Below are positions 43,949 to 54,796 of a stretch of DNA of 64,000 nt, in pieces; position 1 is the first letter of the stretch, and each line of letters starts with the position of its first letter. The notes under the pieces were generated by a model that did no database searches, had not been told where the DNA came from, and saw nothing but the letters and a program-made list of their open reading frames with translations. This stretch comes from Nemertoderma westbladi. Its lineage: Eukaryota > Xenacoelomorpha > Nemertodermatida > Nemertodermatidae. The DNA is taken from assembly GCA_032718475.1 (NCBI GenBank), contig JAUCBJ010006805.1, positions 100,161-164,160 on the forward strand. Reading direction: 5' to 3'. The position numbers and the translations under genes were made by a program.

Positions 43949-44106
43949 CTGGATTTTGTATTCTGACGACTTCGATGGTTCAACCGACATCGCCAAGCCC
44001 GGGAACTACTCAACTATTCAACTGTCTAATACGGCCAACTCACTCAGTTCCTTGAGACTCATTCTTGAGAATGGAATGACACTGTTTAACGAAACATTCT
44101 ATAGAG
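43949..44106 (+). CDS. Exon 2: Greek key 2 and start of Greek key 3
   Basis: Acceptor ATTTGCAG at 43948. The first base completes the split Ile codon of exon 1. The exon encodes WILYSDDFDGSTDIAKPGNY, then ANSLSSLRLIL (a degenerate calcium-site motif, with A in place of the first N/D) and the start of the next key, MTLFNETFYRG. Two overlapping donors fit: 44107 (GAG|GTAGAG) and 44113 (GAG|GTACAG). Both leave phase 1, so the choice only adds or removes two residues (RG). Confidence 0.8.
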
Positions 44107-44947
44107 GTAGAGGTACAGGATTATATTACATCTAAATTATTTTTCATTTCATTTTATTTCGTTTAATCAATTACATTGATATAATAAAATTGCACACGTA
44201 ACAACAGTAAAATTATATGACAATTGACTAAGTGGTTCAGATCAACTAAGTGTTTAGTAACAATAAATAATGAGATTAATCCATCATTTATAGTTCAATA
44301 TGTTACAAGTCAAATAAATTAAAATGTTAGTATTGCACAATAGCAATGGTTAATATAAATAGTATTGGATTTCTGAAGAAATAAAATCAATAAACTATTT
44401 GAATACAATTGAACCCGGTACAGTATGGTCCTAATGTGGTGGCCACCAAAGTGTGTTGAAGACTGTCGTCACATTCATTGGATGTGCAACTTTGTTAGGG
44501 GATACCTTAGTAGTCCTGAATTCTCTTGGTCTCTTGATAATTTTGGTCGAATGTCGAACCATGAGTGTTTAGGCAATAAAGTGTTGAGTCAGTGTCAAAT
44601 GTATCCTTCACTGAAAGATTTCCAATCTGGAATCTTGATGTAATCATATTCGTGTTGTAGTTGTAAATCAATAGTGAGCCTAAGTTAGGTAGGGGTGATA
44701 GTGGCAATTATCCTTGTTATAAACAGAGGAAAGGCCAATGTAGGGCAGGTGGTAACAATTATCCTAAAGGATATTTTTTTGGAATTTGCCCTCTGTATCA
44801 GCCTAAATATCGTTGCAGTGCATTGTCTGCATGCCACTAATGAAATCGGAGGACATCTAGAAACCTTACTTACTAACGTTACTAACGTAAGTCTAACATG
44901 CATTAATTCCCAATGTTTAGTTTTAGATTATAGAGAAATTTAATTCA
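44107..44947. other. Intron 2, first part, nothing recognised
   Basis: Low-complexity AT-rich sequence. Short frames at 44425-44643 and 44695-44943 are not supported by any motif. Confidence 0.4.
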
Positions 44948-45233
44948 GTGTTTGGTACATGTAGTTGTTATTCTAGTCTGCAATTTCTTATTTATCCATA
45001 CATCACCGGCTCCAAACTCCTCAAAGATCTAGCCAATCAAATAAAAGAAATAGTTACCGAACTCGCTGGGATAACGTTTACTCTCACCTCGATTGAAGAA
45101 ACCTCCACAAAACTCAAACAAGAAGTTCACCAGCTGTCTGCAGAAAACGAAGACCTCAAGCAGTAAATCCAGAGACACAACGTTCTCCTACATGGGTATG
45201 ATGGGATCCTGGTTGGCAAAGGATTCTGACCCG
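44948..45233 (+). pseudogene. LINE ORF1 remnant, coiled-coil part
   Basis: The frame encodes a heptad-rich segment (LLKDLANQIKEIVTELAGIT, KLKQEVHQLSAENEDLKQ). After a stop it reads on as IQRHNVLLHGYDG, the layout of L1-type ORF1 proteins in which a coiled coil is followed by an 'N-V-x-x-x-G' RNA-binding start. Decayed and separated from its C-terminal part by about 630 bp. Confidence 0.6.
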
Positions 45234-45863
45234 TTTCTGTGATATCTTAGTGATATACGCATTGTTGCATTAATGGACTGCCGCCAGATGTTGATGACCG
45301 TGGGCTGGTAAAATAAAGAGTTAGATGGTATTTCAAATGATGTTATTGATCATAGATGTTACTACCGGTTCACAAATAAATGCAGTATTACACAGTAACG
45401 GGAAACAGTTAAAAACTGTGCGACATCCTACATGGTATAATACTGCCAACTAAACTAACTAGCACAAGGTAATGGATATATATGCATGTGGAAACATTGG
45501 GGGAAAACATTACACACCATCCTACCTACTGGCCAACCAATGGATACACGATCCCCCCTAACTGCCATGTGTGGCCTCCCTCCCTATTGGTCCATTTCCT
45601 CCCCATGCAGTTGTTCTCTGTCCCCTTGGGACTGTGTTAGGTCCTATTGCCCTGAAATGGTTGAGTAAACCATCTCATGGCTATATTAGCTGACTGATTC
45701 TTCAGAATGCAATATTGGTTACATTCATAAATCAGTCTATCCCCTCATTCTGCTGGTAGGTGGCGTGTGTTTCATGGAATGTATCCGCTTACAATGGGAT
45801 CACTTTGTCCAATGATAAGCAGTCTTCCGCATCCTAGCATGGGTTGGAATATCTCCTGGGTCC
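45234..45863. other. Sequence interrupting the LINE ORF1 remnant
   Basis: About 630 bp that does not continue the ORF1 reading; origin not recognised. Confidence 0.4.
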
Positions 45864-46136
45864 ATGGATGTGTTCCATCGCCCATGCCAGAGAAAGCACC
45901 CCAGCCCCATCACCTGTTCAGGCGGAGATAAACAACGACTGATTTTAATCCGGTTCCTTGGTCACTCTCACTGCATCATCGCTCTCCAGAACAACAAAGT
46001 TCTGGAAAATCAGGATCAGTATTTTACCAAACATCTCACCCCAGTTAGAGCCACCTTACTAAACAAAGCTAAGTCTCTCAAAAAAAAGAAGAAAATCTAT
46101 GCCACGTACACCCATAATGGCACCGTTTTTTGCTGA
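45864..46136 (+). pseudogene. LINE ORF1 remnant, C-terminal domain
   Basis: Encodes DKQRLILIRFLGHSHCIIAL, QYFTKHLTPVRATLLNKAKS, KKKKKIYATYTHNGTVFC and stop. This is the 'RPIIVRF...NEDLT..R..L' pattern of the C-terminal domain of L1-like ORF1 proteins. It is probably the same insertion as 44948-45233. Confidence 0.6.
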
Positions 46137-46513
46137 AGAAAACTGGATAATCTGTTTTGGTTCTGATTCACGATATCTTCCAGCTTAACGACTTGATGGG
46201 GAACAATGTTAGTGGGAGGAAATTGGCTGCTCAGCGTAACCGGCTCCAGGTGAGACGGTTCCGATGACCATATCCAATACGTTTGGAGCGCTCAACAAGC
46301 ACTCCCCAGTTGGGATGATCCGGATGAATGAGCAATCTATCCGAATATCTAATAATTAATTCTAGAATATTCCATATATACGCTGTTACCGCAGGACCAT
46401 TGTCTGGTAATTGGTAATCGTTTTTAATCAGAATCTGGGTCCGGTATAAATCACACTTAGGAACAATCAAATTGCATTACTGCCAAACTAGGTTTAGCTG
46501 ACTACAATTTTGC
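46137..46513. other. Nothing recognised
   Basis: Possible continuation of the decayed LINE; several stops in all frames. Confidence 0.35.
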
Positions 46514-46837
46514 TTGCCCTATACCCTTACATTTCTTAATTCTGCCTTCCTTAACTACCCCGCCCACTCGCCAATGTCTCTCTCACACTCACCCAATTCC
46601 TGTTACTTCTGTTACTCACTCATGAATTGCTCAGATTATTTTTTAAAATGTAGCATTTGCTATAATTCCTTCCACCTTCCGTGTGGGTCTCATCTATCTG
46701 CTTCCGAGTTGAGTGGACAGGAGATGTCTCCCTTCTGTCTCTTTTCTCAAAAGGATATATATCTTTCTAATTGCCTTCCTTTTCAATATTTAGGAAAGGA
46801 AGAGCTGCAAATGAATAAAAAAATAAAAAAAAAATAA
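46514..46837 (+). pseudogene. PHD-finger-like LINE ORF1 remnant
   Basis: Encodes CYFCYSLMNCSD then LKCSICYNSFHLPC, a C-x2-C...C-x2-C-x4-H-x2-C pattern like the PHD fingers at the N-terminus of some CR1-like ORF1 proteins. It ends in a Lys-poor tail that runs into an A-rich tract (46812-46862). Only one half of the zinc ligands is clear. Confidence 0.45.
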
Positions 46838-46862
46838 AAAAAAAATAAATAAAAAAATAAAA
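46812..46862. repeat. A-rich (AAAAAT)n tract
   Basis: About 50 bp of A with scattered T/G, possibly the tail of the preceding remnant. Confidence 0.8.
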
Positions 46863-46968
46863 AGTTGTAGTCCTGCTTGAGTTGAATTAAGCGATCTGAA
46901 ACACCATCCGCAAGTTTCTTGTTGGTTCGATATAATGTATATCACTGGGAACAAATTTATCTTCAGTA

Positions 46969-47638
46969 TCAGTGAGTTTGGCATATTTTGCGAAAACCTC
47001 CTGTCCTCCCTCCGCACTTATACCATAACGAATCAGAACAGCAGCAGGGTGTTGTTATATTGGAAGTAGAAGCTTCACCATCACCATCATCATCTAATAC
47101 AGTGAAACTTGTAGATGTAGAAGGTGACAAATTATTATATGATCTTTCGGCTCTAGTTGATATGTGAGCATTGGCTGTAGCTCTTTTTGTACTGCATTTC
47201 CATGCAGATATGTCAATAGAAGTCATGCCACCGCCTTTTCCTGATTGACGATTTGTGTACCACATCAGATCTTCTTTCAGATCCCATTTAGGGTGTGAGG
47301 CTGCCTAGAATGATATTAGAGAATCACAACTTTCCAGAAAGTTACTTCTTTTTTGATGCCTAATATGATTTGGAAATTCTTTAGAGTAGTATTGCGATGA
47401 GATTCGTATCTTAATATTTGTATTAGTGTTACACTGTATTCCATATTCTTTATACAATGTCTGAACGTCCTGAGAGAGACGATTTATTGAGTCACCTAGA
47501 TTTGAATCTTCATGTATAAATGCTAAACGTTTAATAATTATTCTTTTAGAGAGATCTTCACTTCTTGGTAATTGTCTGATGGCATTTCCCAATAATTTGA
47601 CAATTTGGCAGCTTGAAGAACGTGTATTACTCATATTA
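46969..47638 (-). pseudogene. Unrecognised decayed coding sequence
   Basis: On the minus strand an ATG at about 47638 opens MSNTRSSSCQIVKLLGNAIR, with DLSKRIIIKRLAFIHEDSN and RHQKRSNFLESCDSLISF before a stop at 47305. A second frame (47265-46969) follows with a Ser/Asp-rich stretch and a Cys cluster (TTPCCCSDSLWYKCGG). Together they look like the N-terminus of one mobile-element or host protein that has lost its frame. I do not recognise the family. Confidence 0.4.
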
Positions 47639-47692
47639 AATATAGATGACACATAGGTATGACAGATTGACAGAAAAAAGTTTAGACTGTGA

Positions 47693-47992
47693 ATGTGAAA
47701 GTTTTTTCTAGTGACAGTACCGGTACTCCTACTCACACTCACTACTGAGTAGTACAAGGCCTACATCTCTTTGTACAGTGTTCTAGTTCTGTAATACAAC
47801 ACTGTCAGACTCGTGCTCACAATAAAAAAAAGTTTATTAGACTGTGCAAGTGAAAGTTTTTTCTAGTGACAGTACCAGTATTCCTACTTACACTCACTAC
47901 TGATTAGTACAAGGCCTACATCTCTTTGTACAGTGTTCTAGTTCTACAGAACTAGAACACTATTTATACAACACTGTCAGACTCGTGCTCAC
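47693..47992. repeat. Tandem duplication, about 155-bp unit
   Basis: The segment from 'gtgaaagttttttctagtg' to 'cagactcgtgctcacaat' occurs at 47693-47823 and again at 47847-47993 with about 8 differences. The right copy has an insertion that forms the hairpin GTTCTAG-TTCTACAGAA-CTAGAAC. It lies directly upstream of the preceding minus-strand remnant. Confidence 0.85.
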
Positions 47993-47993
47993 A

Positions 47994-48428
47994 ATTGAGC
48001 CTCATGGTATGACTATTTAAAGATACCGGTATTACATCATACCATATTCAGCTGTTCAGGGCTAAAATGATTTAATGCAATTTTTCATCATATAAACTCA
48101 ACTTTATCTGCTTTTTAAGGGTTCCTACCCCCACTATATCACTGATTGCGGTTCGAATGAGCCTAATATGACCGATTATGACCGTGTGACCTCAGGAAGT
48201 CGAGTGAGCATATTTTTCCATCCTCGTACCTTCCATGACAGACGCGGAATATAATAGATTTGAAAATTACTGGTGGGGGAGCCGTAAACATTTATATTTT
48301 CAAACAAAAATTGGTCAGCATTCTTTTTAGACCAGTATCCACCAAATGACTCACGGAAATCGTAAAAATTTCCAAAATTTTATTTTTATGAAACACCCTA
48401 GTGTTCTTGCAGTTCACAAAAATCACAC
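47994..48428. other. Nothing recognised
   Basis: No frame or repeat found. Confidence 0.35.
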
Positions 48429-49149
48429 ATGTTCAACAATTCACTTATGCATATGCATTGGCTGTTCGAGATAAATCTAGGTGGATTAAATGAAACAGTA
48501 CTTAAATCTATCACTTTTCTGTACTCCGAGAAAGTTTTTATTCTAAACACCCTGTCTGTGATGTCGAGATTCGTAATTTATTTCATAGATGTGTGGTGTG
48601 CATCATCTCATTTTCGTTCGACTCCATTAGCATTCCAAGCCGCCTTCCTAGATCTAAGTTGTTCCCTATGGTCCATATGGTTCTGCTTATATATCCACTC
48701 TCGACAAGTTATACTATCCTACCACATTGTCTTAATTGTGATTTCATCTAATATACAAAGGTCTGTGGTTATGCGCATGTTTTTAGAGTCACTCTGCCTG
48801 TTGATCCTGGTTGTAATTATATGTACTGGCATGTTTTTACCCTCTAGAAAGTCAATTACATCCTGCTCAGAGTGTGGACGATGGATTCCATCAAGAAACA
48901 CTGATTCCTTCTCAGCACACTTGATTGGATCATGCTTTGTTCTTGAGTTTGAGATGGATAGTTCTATATTGATGACATTAGTTGGTTGATTGATATTTTT
49001 TTGCCCCCTTTTGAGTTTTGCCATATACGTTGTATGTTGTTGGATGATTGTGGTATCTTCTTCGGAAAATGATTCCAACCATATTGGGGCAAAATCTCCC
49101 TAGTGTTAGCGGTTTGGATTGGTGCCAATACGTAATTGTATGCATGCAT
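48429..49149 (-). pseudogene. Unrecognised decayed coding sequence, minus strand
   Basis: Minus-strand frames at 49149-48964 (PKKIPQSSNNIQRIWQNSKG) and 49078-48719 (LKRGQKNINQPTNVIN, IHRPHSEQDVIDFLEGKNMP, NRQSDSKNMRITTDLCILDE) appear to be neighbouring parts of one protein with frameshifts. Protein-like composition and the pairing of frames support former coding. The family is not recognised; a LINE ORF1 is possible. Confidence 0.35.
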
Positions 49150-49641
49150 CTATGTCAGAGTTGTCAACTAGGCCTATATCCGCTAGTCGAGCCCTCAGTG
49201 TATTTTCGGTCATAGTTGTACATTCTGGTTCTACATTACCACTAGGGCCAATGCAGGACAATAATGTGTTGCATCATTGATTGATTTTATTGTCATCATT
49301 TCAATTTAGCGCACATAACAAAATCAATTTAACAATCAACAGGATAATAATGACCATTCATGAACTCAATTAACACGTTATTATTTCAAAAGAACTTTAA
49401 CCTAAAGTACGTTAGCACAATAAATTTACTTTCATTACATTGTACACAATTATGATAATATCAATATCAACATACGTACGGCCGTGTGAAGCATGGTCTT
49501 AGTAATTCGAGTGTCCATTAAAATAAACATTTTAAATAAATAATAAGTAGTAAATAAATAAATGATAGTGCCATAGAATTTAACTAGTAAAATGCAAAAA
49601 TAAAGTAAATCTGAAATTAGGTAATTGTATCCTGTCGGGTG
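49150..49641. other. Nothing recognised
   Basis: AT-rich intron sequence up to the LINE target site. Confidence 0.4.
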
Positions 49642-49651
49642 TCGCTGTTAC
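49642..49651. repeat. Target copy TCGCTGTTAC, first of three
   Basis: Same 10-mer at 51028-51037 and 51991-52000. Confidence 0.9.
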
Positions 49652-51027
49652 TACTACTACTACTAGGTTGAGCGAAACGAAATCCTTCCGTGGAAATGAG
49701 ATCCTTCCAGGCTTCCTGATTCTCCATAGTTGTCGCAATGTTGTATCCCTTTCAAGTTGATCTATATGTTAGGACCGGTCATCCACGACTACGCTTTCCA
49801 TGAGTTGGTTGCCAGAGAAGTAGATCTGGTATGCCAGCAGTGCCCACTGAATCTTAATCTGCGTTCACGGAGGGTGGTTGATACAGGTGGTATTGTACCA
49901 TAAAGCTCGGCGTTTGTCATGTGTTGTCTCCAGCTGATGTTTAGGGCTGCCCTTAGTAGTCTTGTGTAGCAACCATCAATTCGTTGTTCAAGTGATTTAG
50001 TCAGTGTCCAGGTCTCACCCCTGTATAAAAATACACTTTCCACTGTGGCTCGAAAGAACTTTGTCTTCAGGTGCCTGGAGAGATCTGATTTCCAGATAGT
50101 ATCCATTTTTGATAGAGCTACCCAAGCCTTTGCTTTCCTAACTTCTATGTCCTTTTTGCTACTCTCTATCCATGATCCAAAGTTCTGGAAGTCATCGACC
50201 TTCCTTAGTTCATTATTATCAATGGTTGTCAAGTTTCCATCAATATTAAAGGTCATAAATTCGGTCTTTGTAGCATTTATATGCAATTCAACCTCCTTAA
50301 CAGCCCTCTCCACTTTATTTAGCAGAAGCTGTGCATCTGCTAGCGTATTAGAGAGCAGGGTGATGTCATCCGCAAAGTCTGTGTCTGTGACTGTAGTTGC
50401 CGGATATCTACTACTTCTGCGTTCTTGAAGTGTGAATCCCAGATCTTCACCCTTTGTGGCCATTTCATCTAATCCACTCGCTTTATTATTGGACATGCTT
50501 TAATGCTTCTTTGGAGTTCGGCAGGTATGAAGTCCCCTGTTTCTATAGGTAGTGTCTTGTCATATATTTTCCTTGTTTTATTATTCATTTTGTCATTTGT
50601 CATTATTTTCCTTGTCCCGACCACGATGTTTGGTGGCTGCCCAAGCAAGTTGCTGAAGTGATTTTTCCACTTCCCAACACGTTCTTCAGGACTATCGGCT
50701 TTGAGGCGCCCCTTTGCAAAACTTTTCCGACCAGATACCTCATTTACAGTTTGCCAGGTAACTCTTGATTGTTGCTGTATGTGAGCAGTTGTAATTGCTT
50801 CAGTTTTATCCTGTTTGTACTTTTCCTGGCTGATGTTGTAGGACAATTTAAGATCGTCCTTAGCTTTCTCAACCTTGTTAATGTTTTCGGTTGTTGGTTG
50901 TTCGGTTTTAACTTTGCAGGCTATCTTAAGATCTTCTCTCTTACAAGTAACCTCAGAGTTTTGCCATGGCACATACTGTTTTCGTTTGGGTTTCTGGGGG
51001 ATATGCCTCTTAGCTGATTCCTTGCTG
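49652..51027 (-). mobile_element. LINE copy 1 (family A), 5'-truncated, minus strand
   Basis: The 3' end at 49652 is a short (TAG)n tail, read on + as 'tactactactactag'. The minus-strand frames encode part of a non-LTR reverse transcriptase. An upstream piece is at 50972-50469. The FADD palm (TDFADDITLLSN) and thumb region are at 50496-49789, followed by ETWTLTKSLEQRIDG, YTRLLRAALNISWRQH and RRLRFSGHCW. About 150 residues between SNNKASGLDEM and the FADD block are missing, and there is a frameshift. Flanked by TCGCTGTTAC at 49642-49651 and 51028-51037. Confidence 0.88.
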
Positions 51028-51037
51028 TCGCTGTTAC
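51028..51037. repeat. Target copy TCGCTGTTAC, second of three
   Basis: Lies exactly between the 5' ends of LINE copies 1 and 2. Confidence 0.9.
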
Positions 51038-51990
51038 CTTGCTGTCATTATTGTGGTTGACTATGTTCTACGCATGTCCTTAGATCATTATAATGATGAT
51101 GGGGTGATGATAACTCCACCTACTGGCTCCAGAAGTCGAGGAAATCCTGCCAAGTACCTAACTGATCTAGACTTTGCTGATGACTTAGGAGTACTCTCAG
51201 AATCATTAGAGGGTGCCCAACGGCTCCTCAGCTCATTAGAACATGCTGCTTCTAGTGTTGGTCTTTTTATTAACTCCAGAAAGACCAAAATTCTGACAGT
51301 TAACTTTGAAAGTCCTCAGCAAGTCTCTGATCGGATGAGCATAAGCTCAAAGGATGGTATGCTTGAGCATGTGGACGACTTCTGTTACCTGGGATCATGG
51401 ATCCGGAAGTCAGGTGAGGACCTTCGAATACGTAAGGGAAAGGCATGGGCAGCCTTGAATAGGCTTTCCAGGATTTGGAAGTCACCGAGAATTAATCGGA
51501 AACTTAAGGTCCGATTATTTAGAGCAGCAGTAGTTCCAGTACTCCTCTACGGGAGTCCATGCTGGGCTCTAACTGCTGAGGACACCAAATCTCTGGATGG
51601 CACATTCACAAGAATGCTACGCCGGGTTCATTGTGTCAAGTACAATGCACACATCTCCAACCAGACACTATATAACATTGGAGGTGTCTCATTGGTTCCC
51701 CCAAGCTTGACACTAGAACAAAATCGCCTCCGCTTTGCAGGACATTGCTTTCGCCGTGAGGACCAACCAGTGCATAATCTTGTACTTTGGCAGCCTCATG
51801 GCGTGAATAAGCATGGTGGACAGCCCATGACTTTCTTGAGACGCATCCTAAAGGACACTGGCCTTGAAGATGCGGATGATCTAGCAAATGTCATGGGCGA
51901 TAGGGAGTTGTGGCGGTGCAATTTTGTTGACAAGCCGGCACAGCATTCTTAAAATGCAGCTACAATGCAGCATGCCGATCCTAGTAGTAG
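51038..51990 (+). mobile_element. LINE copy 2 (family B), 5'-truncated, plus strand
   Basis: A 299-codon frame (51053-51952) covers the palm-to-C-terminal part of a related but distinct reverse transcriptase. It has LDFADDLGVLSE, VDDFCYLGSWIRKSGEDLRI, VVPVLLYGSPCWALTAED and NRLRFAGHCFRREDQPVHN, ending in CNFVDKPAQHS and stop. The 3' tail is 'cctagtagtag'. Flanked by TCGCTGTTAC (51028-51037 and 51991-52000). It lacks the N-terminal RT half, so it is a typical 5'-truncated insertion. Confidence 0.9.
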
Positions 51991-52000
51991 TCGCTGTTAC
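51991..52000. repeat. Target copy TCGCTGTTAC, third of three
   Basis: Directly after the (TAG)n tail of LINE copy 2. Confidence 0.9.
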
Positions 52001-52234
52001 AAAATATTGTTATAAAGCAAATATAGCACATGTGAAGGTACGAAATTCAGTGCCATTTAATACATTAAATTTAGTCTTTTTAAAATTATACTCATTCCAG
52101 AATAACAGCATAATTCCCACAACACCTTCAATTTATTCCTGATCTTTATCTGGTTGTAGAATAGAATACTGAAGTGATTTCAACCAATCATAACAAGGCA
52201 AATGTGTAAAGGCTCTCACAAAGAAATCATCAAT

Positions 52235-52248
52235 AATAACGACAAATA
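52235..52248. repeat. TSD of the trimeric SINE, left copy
   Basis: AATAACGACAAATA, identical to 53164-53177. Confidence 0.85.
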
Positions 52249-53163
52249 AGTGAATTGTTGTGGGGCGAGTGACGCGGTGAATTAAATATATAATGTAAAT
52301 AGGACAATATGATAATGCTCTCTATAGCGAAAAATATCAACCGGCCCTATTGGGGCTCGAACCCGGTACCTAGGTTTCAAACTTCTGGTTATCATCAGCC
52401 GGGTGAGTGTACTGAGCTACCAGGCCGGATGAATATTTCCTTATGGAGTGGAAGATCATATTAAGGCTGGGCCAGGCATATGGGGCTACAGGGGTTTCTA
52501 CAACATGGTATAAAAGTTATTCTTTGAGGCATGGTTGCCATTTCTGGCAGAGCACGGGAATAACGTAAGTTGTACTTTCCTTTGAGTGATTGTATGGCCT
52601 TAATAGATCTTCCACTCCATAACGAAATATTCATCCGGCCTGGTAGCTCAGTACACTCACCCGGCTGTTGATAATCAGAAGTTTGAAACCTTTGAAACCT
52701 AGGTACCAGGTTCGAGCCCCAATAGGGCCGGTTGATATTTTTCGCTATGGAGAGCATTTTCATATTGTCCTATTTACTATATATATATATATTTAATTCA
52801 CCGCGTCACTCGCCCCACAACAATTCACTTATTATCATTAACTAACAGCCTGGGCCAGGCATACGGGGCTACAGTGGTTTCAACAACATTGTATAAAAGT
52901 TATTCTTTGAGGCATGGTTGCCATTTCTGGCAGAGCACGGGAATAACGTAAGTTGTACTTTACTTTGAGTGATTGTATGGCCTTAATATGATCTCCCACT
53001 CCACAGCGAAATATTCATCCGGTCTGGTAGCTCAGTACACTCACCCGGCTGATGATAACCAGAAGTTTGAAACCTAGGTACCGAGTTCGAGCCCAAATAG
53101 GGCCGGTTGATATTTTTCGTTATGGAGAGCATTATCATATTGTCCTATTTACATTATATATTT
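52249..53163. mobile_element. Trimeric tRNA-derived SINE (one inverted, two direct copies)
   Basis: A tRNA-like block occurs three times: minus strand at about 52338-52430, plus at about 52636-52738, and plus at about 53020-53108. It has A-box 'ctggtagctcagtac', B-box 'ggttcgagcccc', then 'ggccggttgatatttttcg'. Arms 52249-52466 and 52589-52836 are inverted copies; 52467-52835 and 52852-53163 are direct copies. The whole compound is flanked by a 14-bp duplication AATAACGACAAATA (52235-52248 and 53164-53177), so it appears to have inserted as one unit or grown from one. Confidence 0.85.
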
Positions 53164-53177
53164 AATAACGACAAATA
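53164..53177. repeat. TSD of the trimeric SINE, right copy
   Basis: AATAACGACAAATA, identical to 52235-52248. Confidence 0.85.
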
Positions 53178-53354
53178 TATAGCAGCTACCAGGAGACCCT
53201 TGTCAGGAGTGACTTACAGGACATCTTCATTACAAAGACGTTATACTATGTTATACATATGACATAAATAACATATGTTATGACGTATGTTACTGTATTT
53301 ATTTTGGCAATGGTTGACTTATACATATACAGCTATTATGGCATTAAGCATTAT

Positions 53355-53455
53355 CCACCCACCTAGATTCTTTAGTAATCCTATTTCAAATAAAAAGCTC
53401 CTCCTGAGATTGTCATAAGCTTTCTCATAGTCAACAAATATAATGTACAGTTTTA
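53355..53455 (-). pseudogene. LINE reverse transcriptase fragment
   Basis: The minus strand encodes LYIIFVDYEKAYDNLRRSF, the 'FVDYxKAFD' palm motif A region of non-LTR reverse transcriptases, followed by KNLGGW. It is a short isolated piece of about 100 bp lying just upstream of exon 3. Confidence 0.7.
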
Positions 53456-53524
53456 TCCTATATTTTCTAGCATAATTATCGATTACTGATTGATTTGATT
53501 ATATTGATTATATATCAATTGAAG

Positions 53525-53672
53525 GTCTCTCTTACGAAACGTGCAATGCTCCAACTGATAGAGTTGACAAAGCTGCTTCCGCCAGATGCCGCGTGAGTAA
53601 TCTTGCAGACGATTTCACCGTTTTTACAAAGTCCATCATCATAACTGGAAAATTCTCATGGAAACTATTTGG
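53525..53672 (+). CDS. Exon 3: rest of Greek key 3, start of Greek key 4
   Basis: The acceptor AAG at 53524 is weakly pyrimidine-rich, but it is the one that gives phase 1. Exon 2's last G plus GT makes Gly, then LSYETCNAPTDRVDKAASAR, CRVSNLADDFTVFTKSIIIT and GKFSWKLF. The donor is at 53673 (GGG|TAAG context, GTAAGC), leaving phase 2 (GG). The exon has no in-frame stop over 148 bp and connects a key-3 opening (LFNETFYRG) to a key-4 opening (WKLFGG). Confidence 0.75.
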
Positions 53673-53814
53673 GTAAGCCTTACAGTACAGTTATTAATTT
53701 CTATAAATTTACTAGAATAAATTAATCAGTAACTTTCATTTAATCACTGATAATGGTTTCTGCCACAGTCATTGGCTTCCAAGTGTAGCTTAGTAGTGAA
53801 CCATATAAATTTTG

Positions 53815-54030
53815 AGGCGGGGTAGCTCAATTGTTTGAGCACCGGGCCTGGTTTTGGTTCAGCCACACCGTGTCCACTCAGCCTTTGATCCACTGGGGTC
53901 GATAAAATGAGTACCATTTAAATTACTGGGAGCTAAACAAGTGATATCAGTAGCACCCCTAACTCCGCGTAGCATTTATCTAAAGAGGAGCCTTCGGGTC
54001 TGGCCTTCCCATCTGGCTTCGGTTAACTGT
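53815..54030 (+). mobile_element. tRNA-derived SINE, copy B
   Basis: Same family as 2578-2868, in plus orientation. It has the head 'ggcggggtagctcaattgtt', body 'ggtcgataaaatgag' and 3' word 'gaggagccttcgggtc'. Its B box is degenerate ('tggttcagcca'). It sits in intron 3 of the host gene. Confidence 0.85.
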
Positions 54031-54796
54031 TTGTTTATTTTATATACTGTATATACAGTATACTGTATATATCATATCTTTATTAGTAGCAACTTTGAAC
54101 ACAGGAACCCTGCCGTAAATAGTCGCACCCTGGTGTGCACCCTTCAAAGCTTTCTTTCTTTTAGTACACACATAACATCGAAGAAAATTAAAGCATATGT
54201 AACGATCGGCTCTCTTCCAAAACTTCCTCTAATTTCAACTAAAACTGTCCTGAATTCTTCAAAATTAAAATCTTTGTATGACTATAAATGAAATCGGCCA
54301 GTATCTCAACCTATTTATTTCTCAACCTTTTGGCAAACCTAAAAGATCTGGATAAAACAACAACCACGTTTATAAACCGTATTCTTGGAGTACAGCAATC
54401 GGCATCATCAACCCTAGCATTACAATTACTATTTGAAAATACACTTGTTGAAGACTTATAATACTACTTGTTGACAGACTGGGACATTCAACCGAGAGGT
54501 AAAACAACATAAAACAACAGTACCGAGACCCGAAACAAAACTTCGACCGTGAGCAATTCTTCCAACAGCAACGTGGAAAGCGGCATGGACAGAAGAACCG
54601 CCGTATAGTTAACTGGCTCACTACACAAGCTTTCAAAGGCTTTCTATTATAAGTTGTGTGGAAACAGGAACCCCCTTCCACTCACTCGCACAGAAATGTA
54701 TGTGCACATTATGTGGCCTATCATGTACCCTCCACTAGCACACAGTATCGTGCCTAATGTATCCGTCTCCTGACACCCTCGCAACCAGCTGAATTG
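54031..54796. other. Intron 3 sequence, nothing recognised
   Basis: Contains the palindromic 'tatacagtatactgtatata' around 54050-54070; no coding support. Confidence 0.4.

Noticed and set aside
52338-52430. tRNA genes in the 52.3-53.1 kb region
   Set aside because: Extra sequence between the boxes and shared flanks show these are SINE heads.
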